The notes below the pieces were generated by a model, which saw only the letters and a program-made list of their open reading frames with translations, had not been told where the DNA came from and did not search any database. From positions 1 to 64,000 of the forward strand of contig NZ_QWKG01000018.1 in the NCBI RefSeq assembly GCF_009911595.1: 64,000 nt of DNA, written 5' to 3'. Shown one piece after another: positions 33,594-41,760 of this stretch; the stretch's first letter is position 1, and the number at the start of each line of letters is the position of its first letter. A program made the translations under genes and the position numbers. Source of the DNA: Colidextribacter sp. OB.20 (lineage in GTDB: Bacteria; Bacillota; Clostridia; Oscillospirales; Oscillospiraceae).

Positions 33594-33630
33594 GGAAAAG
33601 GCCTTTTCATAGATAGAAAAGGCCTTTTCC
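33594..33630 (-). terminator. Perfect hairpin between dctM and the glycosidase (attenuator or terminator)
   Basis: GGAAAAGGCCTTTTC and its 15-base complement separated by seven bases. The T tract on the minus strand is short (TTTTCC), so it may only reduce expression of the glycosidase gene. Confidence 0.55.
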
Positions 33631-33658
33631 CAGGTTTGTTTTGAAAAGGAATAAAATT

Positions 33659-34951
33659 TTACGCTCCGTGCATCAGGTTGGGCAGGAACATAACGATGGG
33701 CTCGCAGTAGGTGCACAGGAAGAGCAGAGCGATCATGATGATGACCATGGGCAGGATCTCCCTGATTACCCCAGCGATCTTGGTCTTGCCCAGACCGGAC
33801 ACGATGAACAGCAGCATGCCGAAGGGCGGGGTGGACAGGCCGATCATCATATTCAGGCAGATGACCACACCGAAGTGGACCAGGTCGATGCCGAAGGCCT
33901 TGACCAGGGGCAGTACCATGGGCACGAACACCAGCTGAATGGTGGACACATCCAGCACGCAGCCCAGCAGCAGGAAGACGATGTTGACCACCAGCAGGAA
34001 AATGTATTTATTGGGGCAGATGCCGGTGACGAAGGAGGCCACGGTGGCGGGAATCTTCTCCAGAGCTACCACATAGGAGAACAGATAGGCGGAGCCGCAC
34101 AGCAGAGCCAAGGTGGCGGTGTTGGCGGCGGTCTTGACCAGGATGATCTTCAGCTTCTCCCAGCCCAGGGAGCGGTACACCAAAAAGCCGATGAGCAGGG
34201 CGTAGGCGGAAGCCAGAGCGCCGGCCTCGGTGGGGGTGCACACGCCGCCGTAGATGCCCCACAGCAGCAGGATCACGGTGAGCAGGGCGGGCAGGGCGAT
34301 GAGGGTGGCCCGCAGGAACTGGGCCAGAGTCATAATGACGCCGGAGGGGTAGTTGCGCTTATGGGAGATGAAGAACACATAGATCATCAGCAGGATGGCC
34401 AGCAGCACGCCGGGGACCATGCCGCCCATGAACAGCTTGCCCACCGACGCGCCGGAGAGCATGCCGTAGATGACCATGGGGATGGAGGGGGGGAAGATGG
34501 GGCCGATGGTGGCGGAGGCGGCGGTGATGGCGCAGCTGAACTCCGCGTCGTAGCCCTCCTTCTTCATCTGCTGGATTTCCATCAGGCCGATGCCCGAGGC
34601 GTCGGCGATGGCGGAGCCGGTCATGCCGGAGAAGATCAGGGAGATCAGAACGTTCACCTGGGCGGTGCCACCCTTCATCCTGCCCAAGAGACCGTTACAG
34701 AAATTGAACATCTTGTCGGTGATTTCCGACTCGTTGAGCACGTTGGCCATGAACACGAACAGCGGGGCGGCCAGCATGGTGAAGCCGGCGATCATGTTGC
34801 CCGTGATGACGGTGTACAGCGAATTGAGACGGTTGGGGTTGGCTACTAGGAAATAGGCGATGGGGGCCACCAGCATGGAGAACGAGATGGGCATACGGAT
34901 AATAAAGCAGACTGCCAAGACTGCAAAAAGAACAAAGACGCCCCAGTTCAT
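33659..34951 (-). CDS. dctM: TRAP transporter large permease
   Basis: 430 residues, about 12 membrane helices, DctM family: AAPLFVFMANVLNES, MTGSAIADASGIGLMEI, TAASATIGPIFPPSIPMVIYG and the C-terminal GLSTPPFGMLLFIVSGL. Forms the sodium-driven transport unit with DctQ, taking substrate from DctP. The start overlaps the end of dctQ by four bases. Confidence 0.95.
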   Translation of the reverse strand: MNWGVFVLFAVLAVCFIIRMPISFSMLVAPIAYFLVANPNRLNSLYTVITGNMIAGFTMLAAPLFVFMANVLNESEITDKMFNFCNGLLGRMKGGTAQVNVLISLIFSGMTGSAIADASGIGLMEIQQMKKEGYDAEFSCAITAASATIGPIFPPSIPMVIYGMLSGASVGKLFMGGMVPGVLLAILLMIYVFFISHKRNYPSGVIMTLAQFLRATLIALPALLTVILLLWGIYGGVCTPTEAGALASAYALLIGFLVYRSLGWEKLKIILVKTAANTATLALLCGSAYLFSYVVALEKIPATVASFVTGICPNKYIFLLVVNIVFLLLGCVLDVSTIQLVFVPMVLPLVKAFGIDLVHFGVVICLNMMIGLSTPPFGMLLFIVSGLGKTKIAGVIREILPMVIIMIALLFLCTYCEPIVMFLPNLMHGA

Positions 34952-35460
34952 ACGCTCGCCTCCTTACTGCCCTCTGAGCCGGACGCCTTGTACTCGTCCA
35001 GGGCTTTCTTGATGTTGATGATGGAATATACGATAATATTCAGCATCATCCAGAAGAACGGGGCGAAGACGACTGTGTAAGGGACCTTTAAAACGCCCGT
35101 AATCTGTGTGCTGGCGATCAGCGCTTTCATGCAGGGCGGGAAGCAGATGACCATGAAAATGGCCAGTACCGCGTTATATACAAGCTTCATAACCATTTTG
35201 ACAAAGGGGGACACCACGTCGTAAACCAGGCTGAACACTACGTGCTCATCGTTCTCCATGGCCTTTCCGCAGCCGAAGAACATGATCCACATGTAGGCCA
35301 GAATGGCCACCTCATTGCCCCAGACGACGGACTTGTTGGCAAGATACCGGTATGCGACGGTGACGACAAAGCTGAAAAACAGCGCGAGGAACAGGATGCA
35401 GGGGAATAAGACTCCGAGAATGTTGTTGATTTTTTTCACCACATTTTTGAAAGCTTCCAC
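34948..35460 (-). CDS. dctQ: TRAP transporter small permease
   Basis: About 170 residues with four membrane helices (ILGVLFPCILFLALFFSFVV first) and the DctQ signature VVWGNEVAILAYMWIMFFG. The start is taken as GTG 35460, eight bases after AGGAGG; the GTG at 35469 is too close to that site. Between dctP and this gene a near-perfect inverted repeat (35489-35518, GGGGACCGGG/CCCGGTCTCC) without T tract may stabilise the dctP message. Confidence 0.92.
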   Translation of the reverse strand: MEAFKNVVKKINNILGVLFPCILFLALFFSFVVTVAYRYLANKSVVWGNEVAILAYMWIMFFGCGKAMENDEHVVFSLVYDVVSPFVKMVMKLVYNAVLAIFMVICFPPCMKALIASTQITGVLKVPYTVVFAPFFWMMLNIIVYSIINIKKALDEYKASGSEGSKEASV

Positions 35461-35561
35461 TGGGCACACCTCCTCTGATGAGAGCGCTTGGAGACCGGGT
35501 CCAACGGCCCGGTCCCCAAGGCCCTTGTCTCAATGCAATCGAAGAAACGCGGGGGGAGCTG

Positions 35562-36683
35562 TTACTTGGCGGCGTCCTGGATGGTCTGATACAGATCCAT
35601 ATCCCAGTCCGCAGTCACGTCGGGGTGATCGGAATACCACTTGGAGGCGTAGTCCTTGAACTCCTGGATGTCGGGGTAGGTAACGGTGCAGCCGTTCTCC
35701 TTCAAAGTGTCCACGCACTCGTTCTCCTGCTCAATACGCTTGGTGTCGTTGAACTCCCGGGCGACCTCCAGAGCCTCCATAACGGCCTGCTTCTGGGCGT
35801 CGGTCAGCTTGTTCCAGGTGTTGGTGTTGATGCAGGGCAGGATGGAGTCCACCACGTGGTTGGTGATGGCGAAGTACTTGGCGACCTCATAGAATTTGGC
35901 GTTGATGTCGGAGGGCAGGGGGTTGTCCTGACCCTCGATGGCGCCGGTCTGAAGAGCGGTGTACAGCTCGGAGAAGGCCATGGAGGTGGGCTCGGCGCCC
36001 AGGGCGCGGCCCAGGTTCAGCCATGCCTCAGAGGAGGGCATACGCAGCAGGATGCCGTTCATATCGGACTGCTTGTCAATCTGCTTGGTGCGGGTATTGA
36101 TGGCCCGGGCGCCCAGGTAGAAGGCGTTCAGGGGGGTGATGCTGGTCTTCTCGGCGATGCGGGCATACATATCCTGGCCGATCTCGCCGTTCAGGACAGA
36201 GGTCATGTGGTCATAGCTGGACCAGAAGTAGGCGGTGTTGATCATGGCGCACCACTCCAGGCCGGGCTGGGTGGACAGGGTGGGGAAGGAGATATAGGCC
36301 ATGTCGGCGCCGCCGCCGTCCTGGCCCTGGCTGATGGCATCCCACTCGTTCTCGGAGGAGTACAGGGTGCTGTCAGGGAAGACGGAGCAGGTGACGGAGC
36401 CGCCGGAGAGCTTCTCCACCTCTTCGGCGAAGGTGGTCATAGCCATGCCGTGCCAGTCGGCGCTGGAGGCGTTGGCAGTGAAGATCAGGTCGATCTTGGG
36501 GTCGCCGGAGGCGTCATAGGCGCCGGAGCCGGAGGGGGTGCTGCTCCCAGAGGGAGTGCCGCTGCTGGCGGGGGGAGTGGTGCTGCCGGCGCCGGAGCCG
36601 GAGGTGCTGGGGGTCTTGCCGCCGCAGGCGCACAGAGACAGCGTCATGCAGACGGCCAGCATGAGAGATAAGGTCTTCTTCAT
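35562..36683 (-). CDS. dctP: TRAP transporter substrate-binding lipoprotein
   Basis: 373 residues. Lipoprotein signal MKKTLSLMLAVCMTLSLCAC, a Ser/Gly/Pro linker (~25-55), then the DctP fold: WHGMAMTTFAEEVEKLSGG, GGGADMAYISFPTLS, ARAINTRTKQIDKQSDMNG (with the usual substrate-arginine region GILLRMPSS) and TGAIEGQDNPL. Binds the substrate at the cell surface and passes it to DctQM. Ligands of this family are carboxylates such as sialic acid, uronates or C4-dicarboxylates. The lyase and YhcH upstream point to a sugar acid. Confidence 0.94.
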   Translation of the reverse strand: MKKTLSLMLAVCMTLSLCACGGKTPSTSGSGAGSTTPPASSGTPSGSSTPSGSGAYDASGDPKIDLIFTANASSADWHGMAMTTFAEEVEKLSGGSVTCSVFPDSTLYSSENEWDAISQGQDGGGADMAYISFPTLSTQPGLEWCAMINTAYFWSSYDHMTSVLNGEIGQDMYARIAEKTSITPLNAFYLGARAINTRTKQIDKQSDMNGILLRMPSSEAWLNLGRALGAEPTSMAFSELYTALQTGAIEGQDNPLPSDINAKFYEVAKYFAITNHVVDSILPCINTNTWNKLTDAQKQAVMEALEVAREFNDTKRIEQENECVDTLKENGCTVTYPDIQEFKDYASKWYSDHPDVTADWDMDLYQTIQDAAK

Positions 36684-36748
36684 TTTGTTTCCTCCTAAAA
36701 TTTACTGGATTTATTTCATATCCCCCGAGAGGGAAATATGCGGGGCAG

Positions 36749-37702
36749 TCAGGCGAAAAACGCCTTGCGGAACATGTCCTCACAGACCTTGAACTGCTGG
36801 ATCTCCAGCAGCTTGCTGCTTGGAATCCCGGCGGGGTCCTTGCCCATAAGCAGCTCCTGAGGGTCGCGGACGCGGGTCACCAGGGACATGGGCACACCCT
36901 CCAGGTTCATGTGGTACTTGGCGTTGATGGGGTAGACCTGGCACTCCGCCATGGAGGCGGCCCCCAGGAAGGCCATCATCTGCTCCACCTTGCTCTGCTC
37001 GCCGGCGTCGGTGTAGTGCTCCATCAGCCAGGCGTACAGGTCGGGGTGGAAGTTGGCCATCACACCGGAGTAGCCCGCCACGCCGTACCGCATGCTCTCA
37101 AGCAGGGTGGCCGCGTTGGCGTTGAAGATCTTCAGCGGGGTGCCCTTCACGGCCTCGCACTTGGCCTTCAGCTGCTCCAGGTCGCAGCAGGTGTCCTTCA
37201 GGAAGGCGAATTTTCCGGTGTTGGCGCACCACTTCAACAGCTCGGGGCTGAGGACCCGCTTGTAGGGGTAGGGGCACTCATAGATGCCGAAGCTGTCGGC
37301 CTTGATGTGCTCGATCAGGTAGGAGATGCGCTCCTTGGCCGCCTCCTCGCTCTCCCCCTGGGGGGCGAACTGGTTGGAGATGAACACGTAGGAGTCGGCG
37401 CCCATGTCGATGATGGCCTGGCCCTCCTCCACCTGGTCCTCCACCTTCTCCGCCACGTGGCCGGACACCACCACACCCATGCCCTTCTCGTGGCCGTGGT
37501 CAATCACGTATTTGGCCAGCTCGTACCGCTCCTCCCTGGTGAGGAAGAACATCTCGCTGGACTGGCAGACGGCGAAGATGCCGGTCACGCCGTGGCTGGC
37601 GTACCAGTCGATGATCCCCTGCACTGCGGTGTAGTCAATTTTGTTGTCCGGGGTAAAGGGGGTGATCATCACCGGCCATATGCCGTTCTTGATTTCTTTC
37701 AT
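36749..37702 (-). CDS. Dihydrodipicolinate synthase / N-acetylneuraminate lyase family aldolase
   Basis: 317 residues, class I aldolase TIM barrel. N-terminal GIWPVMITPFTPDNKID is family-typical. The Schiff-base lysine is in AFLKDTCCD (about residue 170), with YECPYPYK carrying the family tyrosine. The T-T motif after strand 2 differs from DapA (FAVCQSSEM in place of the GTTGE motif), so it is probably not lysine biosynthesis. In this operon it most likely cleaves a 2-keto-3-deoxy sugar acid. ATG 37702 follows GGAGGCAGGAGCA. Confidence 0.85.
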   Translation of the reverse strand: MKEIKNGIWPVMITPFTPDNKIDYTAVQGIIDWYASHGVTGIFAVCQSSEMFFLTREERYELAKYVIDHGHEKGMGVVVSGHVAEKVEDQVEEGQAIIDMGADSYVFISNQFAPQGESEEAAKERISYLIEHIKADSFGIYECPYPYKRVLSPELLKWCANTGKFAFLKDTCCDLEQLKAKCEAVKGTPLKIFNANAATLLESMRYGVAGYSGVMANFHPDLYAWLMEHYTDAGEQSKVEQMMAFLGAASMAECQVYPINAKYHMNLEGVPMSLVTRVRDPQELLMGKDPAGIPSSKLLEIQQFKVCEDMFRKAFFA

Positions 37703-37748
37703 TGCTCCTGCCTCCAAAAAATTAAAGTATTGACGGAGGGCCGGTCTG

Positions 37749-37934
37749 TTATTCCCCGGCGCTCCCATCTTCCCCGCCGCGCTCCGGCGGCGTCTGGTCG
37801 ATCTGATTCATGAGGAAATACCACATCTGCTTTTTTTCTCCCACAAAGGGCATGGCGGGCTTTTTCCGGTGGAGCTGCTTTTCCTTTTCGATATATTTTT
37901 GGAAAAGCTTTCCCGGCAGGCTGTCCGGCTTCAT
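37749..37934 (-). CDS. Small hypothetical protein coupled to YhcH
   Basis: 61 residues, basic N-terminal half and acidic tail, no motif recognised (IEKEKQLHRKKPAMPFVG). Its ATG overlaps the stop of the YhcH gene (ATGA) and the lyase gene follows 46 bases later. The frame position in an operon is the main support; no independent evidence. Confidence 0.5.
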   Translation of the reverse strand: MKPDSLPGKLFQKYIEKEKQLHRKKPAMPFVGEKKQMWYFLMNQIDQTPPERGGEDGSAGE

Positions 37935-38392
37935 CCTTCCCAGTCCACCAGGACTTTAGCCACGCACTTCCGGCAGGGGACGGGCTTTCCGTCCACCGCC
38001 ACGCAGGGGGCGTGGGCGTCTCCGGGCCAGAGGGCCGCGAAGCGGCTGCCGGTCAGCAGGAAATTGCTCACGGGGCCGCGGTAAAACCAGATGTCCCCCT
38101 CGGGGCGGGCGTCAACCTCCTCGGTCATGTCCTCCAGGGGGGCGACGCCCATCAGCTCCCGGCCGGAGAGAAGGTACTGGATGTCGATGTACTTTTTGTG
38201 GGCCTCGGGGGTGTCGTTCTCCGGCTTGGTCTCGTAGCTTTGAAGCAGGAGGAACAGCCGGTCTCCGTCGATCTCATGGCGGCCGTCCTCCCACTGGGAG
38301 AAATCGGTGTCCCGCAGCAGCCTCAGGGCCTTCATCACGCCGGGGTGAGCGCCCTGATAGACCTCCAGGTGCTCCAAGGTGTCGTAAATCAT
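37931..38392 (-). CDS. YhcH/YjgK/YiaL family protein
   Basis: 153 residues, cupin-like family also called EbgC or NanQ. Recognised by ALRLLRDTDFSQWEDGRHEIDGDRLFLLLQSYETKPE, HKKYIDIQYLLSGREL and AALWPGDAHAPC. Members ease anomerisation or handling of sialic acid and other sugars, and are usually in operons with TRAP or ABC sugar transporters, as here. First gene of the leftward operon. RBS AAAGGAGATCATCAG before ATG 38392. Confidence 0.9.
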   Translation of the reverse strand: MIYDTLEHLEVYQGAHPGVMKALRLLRDTDFSQWEDGRHEIDGDRLFLLLQSYETKPENDTPEAHKKYIDIQYLLSGRELMGVAPLEDMTEEVDARPEGDIWFYRGPVSNFLLTGSRFAALWPGDAHAPCVAVDGKPVPCRKCVAKVLVDWEG

Positions 38393-38486
38393 CTGATGAT
38401 CTCCTTTCCCGGCTCCCTGAACGGCTGATTCTGTCGTTTTTACGGGAAATACCGGATAAAAAATGGTTGCGGGAGGAAGGGAAGCA

Positions 38487-38505
38487 TGTTAATATTGAGT
38501 TAACA
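38487..38505. promoter_or_regulatory. Operator-like palindrome between the YhcH operon and the AraC gene
   Basis: TGTTAA, seven bases, TTAACA. It lies in the divergent intergenic region, about 100 bases before the YhcH start. Confidence 0.45.
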
Positions 38506-38570
38506 AAGGGCCGGTGTAAACAGTATGAATAGCAGAAAAGGACGGGGCATTCCGGAAACTTTTTGGCTAT

Positions 38571-38586
38571 TATACTATAAAGTATA
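38571..38586. promoter_or_regulatory. Palindrome overlapping a -10 hexamer upstream of the AraC gene
   Basis: TATACTATAAAGTATA; the left half is a good -10 (TATACT) on the plus strand and the right half reads the same on the minus strand, so it may serve both directions. Confidence 0.45.
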
Positions 38587-38647
38587 TTGATAATGCGTTC
38601 AAAATTATATGAAGTGATTTTTTATAATTTTTAAGGAGGTGAGCGCT

Positions 38648-39589
38648 GTGGGCACAGTGTGTCAGGCGCCAAAGGGACAGACAGACGGCGGTGCGAAGGA
38701 ATTGATTGATCCCTATACCTGGGAGAAAAACAAGCGCATTATCACACAGGATGTCCACGGCATTCCCGGTCTGGGCAACTTCTCCTACCGCAAGCAGCTG
38801 ATATCGGACCCTCAGCCTGACGTCCACTACCACCGGGGGCTGTGTGAGATACACTGTGTGGTGAAGGGACACTGGGCGACGAACATTGCGGCGGAGGGAC
38901 AGATCAGGCGCTATCAGCTTTCGGCGGGGGAGGGGCTGATCCTCTTCCCTGGGGAGGCCCACAGCAGCGGCCCGGCCCAGCAGAGCCCCAACGAGTTCTA
39001 TGGCTTTCAGATTCGCACGGAGGGGGAGGGGGAGATCCTGGGACTGGACCAGACCCACTCTGACCTGCTCCGGGAGCAGTACCGGCGGATGGAGCACCGG
39101 CATGTCAAGGTGCCCTTCACCTGCATCTCCCTGCTCCGCCAGGCCTTCGACCTGTTTTCAACCGGAGAGCCGCTGCAGCGCAGCATTGGCCTGCAATATC
39201 TGACCTGCTTTCTGTTCCAGTTTACCCTGATGCAGCCGGTGGAGGAGACACAGGGCGCCAGGGCGGACAGCCGGGTCAGCTTCGCCCTGCGGTATATTGA
39301 GGAGAACTACATGAAGCCCCTCAATCTGGAGCAGCTGGCCCAGGAGGCCGGGTACTCCGCCTCCTACTTCGAGTCCATCTTTCTCAAGGAGATGGGGACT
39401 ACCCTGAAGAAGTATGTGAATAAGTATAAGGTGGAAAAGGCGAAGGTGCTGTTGGAGAGCACGGACGAGCCCATTATTGATCTGGCCTTCCGGATGGGGT
39501 GGTCGTCCAGCAACTACTTCTGCACTGTCTTTAAGAAGTATACCGGGATGACCCCGCTGCAATACCGCAGGCTGCGGGAGGCAAAATAG
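38648..39589 (+). CDS. AraC-family transcriptional regulator
   Basis: 313 residues. N-terminal cupin-like ligand domain (~1-190; IHCVVKGHWATNIAAEG, FPGEAHSSGPAQQ) and C-terminal AraC double helix-turn-helix (~205-313; LNLEQLAQEAGYSASYFESI and IIDLAFRMGWSSSNYFC, ending TGMTPLQYRR). The start is GTG 38648, eight bases after GGAGG; a GTG at 38639 overlaps the ribosome site. Divergent from the YhcH/TRAP operon, so the likely activator of it in response to the sugar. Confidence 0.92.
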   Translation: MGTVCQAPKGQTDGGAKELIDPYTWEKNKRIITQDVHGIPGLGNFSYRKQLISDPQPDVHYHRGLCEIHCVVKGHWATNIAAEGQIRRYQLSAGEGLILFPGEAHSSGPAQQSPNEFYGFQIRTEGEGEILGLDQTHSDLLREQYRRMEHRHVKVPFTCISLLRQAFDLFSTGEPLQRSIGLQYLTCFLFQFTLMQPVEETQGARADSRVSFALRYIEENYMKPLNLEQLAQEAGYSASYFESIFLKEMGTTLKKYVNKYKVEKAKVLLESTDEPIIDLAFRMGWSSSNYFCTVFKKYTGMTPLQYRRLREAK

Positions 39590-39627
39590 AAAAATCCGGG
39601 GCGGCGCGTTATACGCGCCGCCCCGGC
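39590..39627. terminator. Bidirectional terminator between the AraC and hydroxyacid dehydrogenase genes
   Basis: CCGGGGCGGCGCG / CGCGCCGCCCCGG stem; TTTTT follows on the minus strand and CCTTTT on the plus strand. Confidence 0.85.
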
Positions 39628-39647
39628 CTTTTGGCGGAGGTTCCAGC

Positions 39648-40589
39648 TTATTTCAGGCCCATGGCATCCTTGACCTTGTTGATGATGTGCACGCCGATCG
39701 CCCGGGCGGCGTCGGTGGTCTGGGCGCCCAGATGGGGGGTGACGATGAAGTTTTCGCACTCGAAGAGGGGGGAGTCGAAGCCAGCGCCCTCGGTCAGGCC
39801 GCCGGCGGCCAGCTCGTTGGCCATCACGTCGGTGGCGAAGCCGCCCAGCTTGCCGGACTTCAGGGCCTCATACATGTCCTGCTCGTTGACAATGCCGCCC
39901 CGGGCCATGTTCAGCACCACAGCGCCGTCCTTCATGGTGGCGATGGATTTGGCGTTGAACAGGTCCTTGGTCTCGGGGGTGAGGGGCATGTGGATGGAGA
40001 CAAAGTCGGACACCTTCAGCAGCTCGTCAACGGACACGCCCTTGGTGGCCTCCTGATCGAAGACATACTCGGGGAGATAGGGAGCGTAGGCTACCACGTA
40101 CATCTGGAAGGCGTGGGCCAGCTTGGCCACCCGCTGGCCCACACGGCCAAAGCCCAGAATGCCCAGGGTTTTGCCCCGCAGCTCACGGCCCATGAACTTA
40201 TACTTGTCCCAGTTTTTGCCCACCTTCACGTCGTTGCAGGCGTCGATGGTGTGGCGGGAAATGTCCAGCATCTTGGAGATGGTCAGCTCGGCCACGGCGT
40301 TGTCGTTCAGGCCGGGGGCGTTGAACACCTGGATGCCCTTCTCCTTGGCGACAGCCATGTCGATGTGGTTCAGGCCCACGGAGCACACGCCGATGACCTT
40401 CAGTTTCTTGGCGGCATCCAGGATTTCCTTGTTGATGGCGGGGTCCACGCGCATAATCAGGACCTCATAGTCGCCGATCATCCCGGCCAGCTCCTCCTGG
40501 GTGGGGAGAATCTTGGTGTCTACCTCCATGTATTTGCCCAGCTCTGTGGCGATGGCGGGGGAGACGACGTCGATAATTAAGCATTTCAT
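39648..40589 (-). CDS. D-isomer-specific 2-hydroxyacid dehydrogenase
   Basis: 313 residues. NAD site LGILGFGRVGQRVAKLA, catalytic arginine in NMARGGIV and catalytic histidine in VTPHLGAQTTDAA, with the PLTPETKDLFN motif. Similar to the catalytic part of SerA but lacking the ACT domain, so probably a catabolic or other 2-hydroxyacid enzyme. It faces the AraC gene and diverges from the LysR gene, suggesting LysR control. Substrate not predictable. Confidence 0.9.
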   Translation of the reverse strand: MKCLIIDVVSPAIATELGKYMEVDTKILPTQEELAGMIGDYEVLIMRVDPAINKEILDAAKKLKVIGVCSVGLNHIDMAVAKEKGIQVFNAPGLNDNAVAELTISKMLDISRHTIDACNDVKVGKNWDKYKFMGRELRGKTLGILGFGRVGQRVAKLAHAFQMYVVAYAPYLPEYVFDQEATKGVSVDELLKVSDFVSIHMPLTPETKDLFNAKSIATMKDGAVVLNMARGGIVNEQDMYEALKSGKLGGFATDVMANELAAGGLTEGAGFDSPLFECENFIVTPHLGAQTTDAARAIGVHIINKVKDAMGLK

Positions 40590-40705
40590 AAGCCAACATT
40601 CCTTTCCAATTCGATCAAAATTGGGCGAAAGCCCGTTCTCGTGACCTCACTGTTGACTATTATGCCATATTTTTTTCGTTTTGAGAAGTATCTTTTTGTT
40701 GAGGG

Positions 40706-40734
40706 TTGCCACAGCCAAATAATTGTGGTACAAT
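40706..40734 (+). promoter_or_regulatory. Promoter of the LysR gene
   Basis: TTGCCA (40706-40711), 17 bases, TACAAT (40729-40734) with TGG before the -10. Confidence 0.75.
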
Positions 40735-40765
40735 GGGGCATCCACAAAAAAAGCGGGGTATTTTT

Positions 40766-41698
40766 GTGAATTTTCAACATTTGAAGTATTTTTTGACTGT
40801 GGCGGAGGAGCTGAACATCACCCGGGCGGCGGAGCGGCTGTACATCTCCCAGCAGTCCCTGTCCAACCACATCGGCAACCTGGAGCGGGAGCTGGACGTG
40901 AAGCTGTTCACCCGCTCCCCCAAGCTGTCCCTCACCTACGCGGGGGGGCTGATGGTGGACACCGCCACCCAGATCCTGGACCTGTACAGCCAGTATCTGA
41001 CCAAGGTGGGGGACATCAACAAGCAGTATATGGGGGCCCTGCGGGTGGGCATCTCCCACACCTGCGGCCTGGCTCTGCTGCCCGACATCCTGCCCCGGTT
41101 CCGCACGGAGTTCCCTCAGGTGGAGTTCTCCCTGTATGAGGGCAACTCCACCCAGCTGGAGTCGGAGCTGTCCCACGGGCGGACCGACCTGATTATCTGC
41201 TTCCAGCCCATCATTCTGGAGGGGGTGGCTACCGTCCCCCTTACGGAGCAGCGGCTGATGATGGTGGTGCCCAAAACCTTTACCCGGTATCTGTTTGGGG
41301 AGGAGACGGAGCGGGTCCGGCAGCAGTATGCCCAGGGGGCGGATATCCGGGCCTTTGAGCAGCTGCCCTTCGTCCTCATCAAGCGGGGGAACCGCACCCG
41401 GAGCATTGTGGACCAGTATTTCAGCCGGTACTACTTCAAGCCCCAGCTGATTTTGGAGACGGAGAACACCGTCACCACCCTGGCCATGGCCCAGGCGGGC
41501 ATCGGGGTCACCATCTGCCCCGAGCTGTTCCTCCGGGCCATCCCCGCCTCCACCACCGAGTCGGTGGGGGTGGACCTGTTCCCCCTTACCGACCCGTCCA
41601 CCTATGGCCGGCTGGTGGCCGGCTATCGGGAGGGCCGGGAGCTGTCACACTTCGGCCAGCGCTTCATCGAGCTGGCCCAGGAGCTGCTTCAGAGGTGA
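40766..41698 (+). CDS. LysR-family transcriptional regulator
   Basis: 310 residues from GTG 40766 (weak ribosome site GCGGGG). The upstream in-frame ATG at 40706 lies on the promoter itself and is ruled out. N-terminal winged helix (FQHLKYFLTVAEELNITRAA, LYISQQSLSNHIGNLE) and a periplasmic-binding-protein-like effector domain (LRVGISHTCGLALLPDIL, MAQAGIGVTICPEL). Divergent from the 2-hydroxyacid dehydrogenase, the usual arrangement for a LysR protein and its target. Confidence 0.92.
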   Translation: MNFQHLKYFLTVAEELNITRAAERLYISQQSLSNHIGNLERELDVKLFTRSPKLSLTYAGGLMVDTATQILDLYSQYLTKVGDINKQYMGALRVGISHTCGLALLPDILPRFRTEFPQVEFSLYEGNSTQLESELSHGRTDLIICFQPIILEGVATVPLTEQRLMMVVPKTFTRYLFGEETERVRQQYAQGADIRAFEQLPFVLIKRGNRTRSIVDQYFSRYYFKPQLILETENTVTTLAMAQAGIGVTICPELFLRAIPASTTESVGVDLFPLTDPSTYGRLVAGYREGRELSHFGQRFIELAQELLQR

Positions 41699-41760
41699 GA
41701 AAGAGCTCTCGGGGCAGGAATGCTCAATGCTAAAAAACGCAAAGAGAGGTTAACGGCTTC

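Noticed and set aside
36749-37702. Lyase as lysine-biosynthetic dapA
   Set aside because: It sits in a TRAP/YhcH operon and its second-strand motif lacks the DapA GTTGE pattern; only the family-level name is kept.
40706-40765. N-terminal extension of the LysR protein from ATG 40706
   Set aside because: The segment contains the promoter hexamers, and the family N-terminus begins at GTG 40766.
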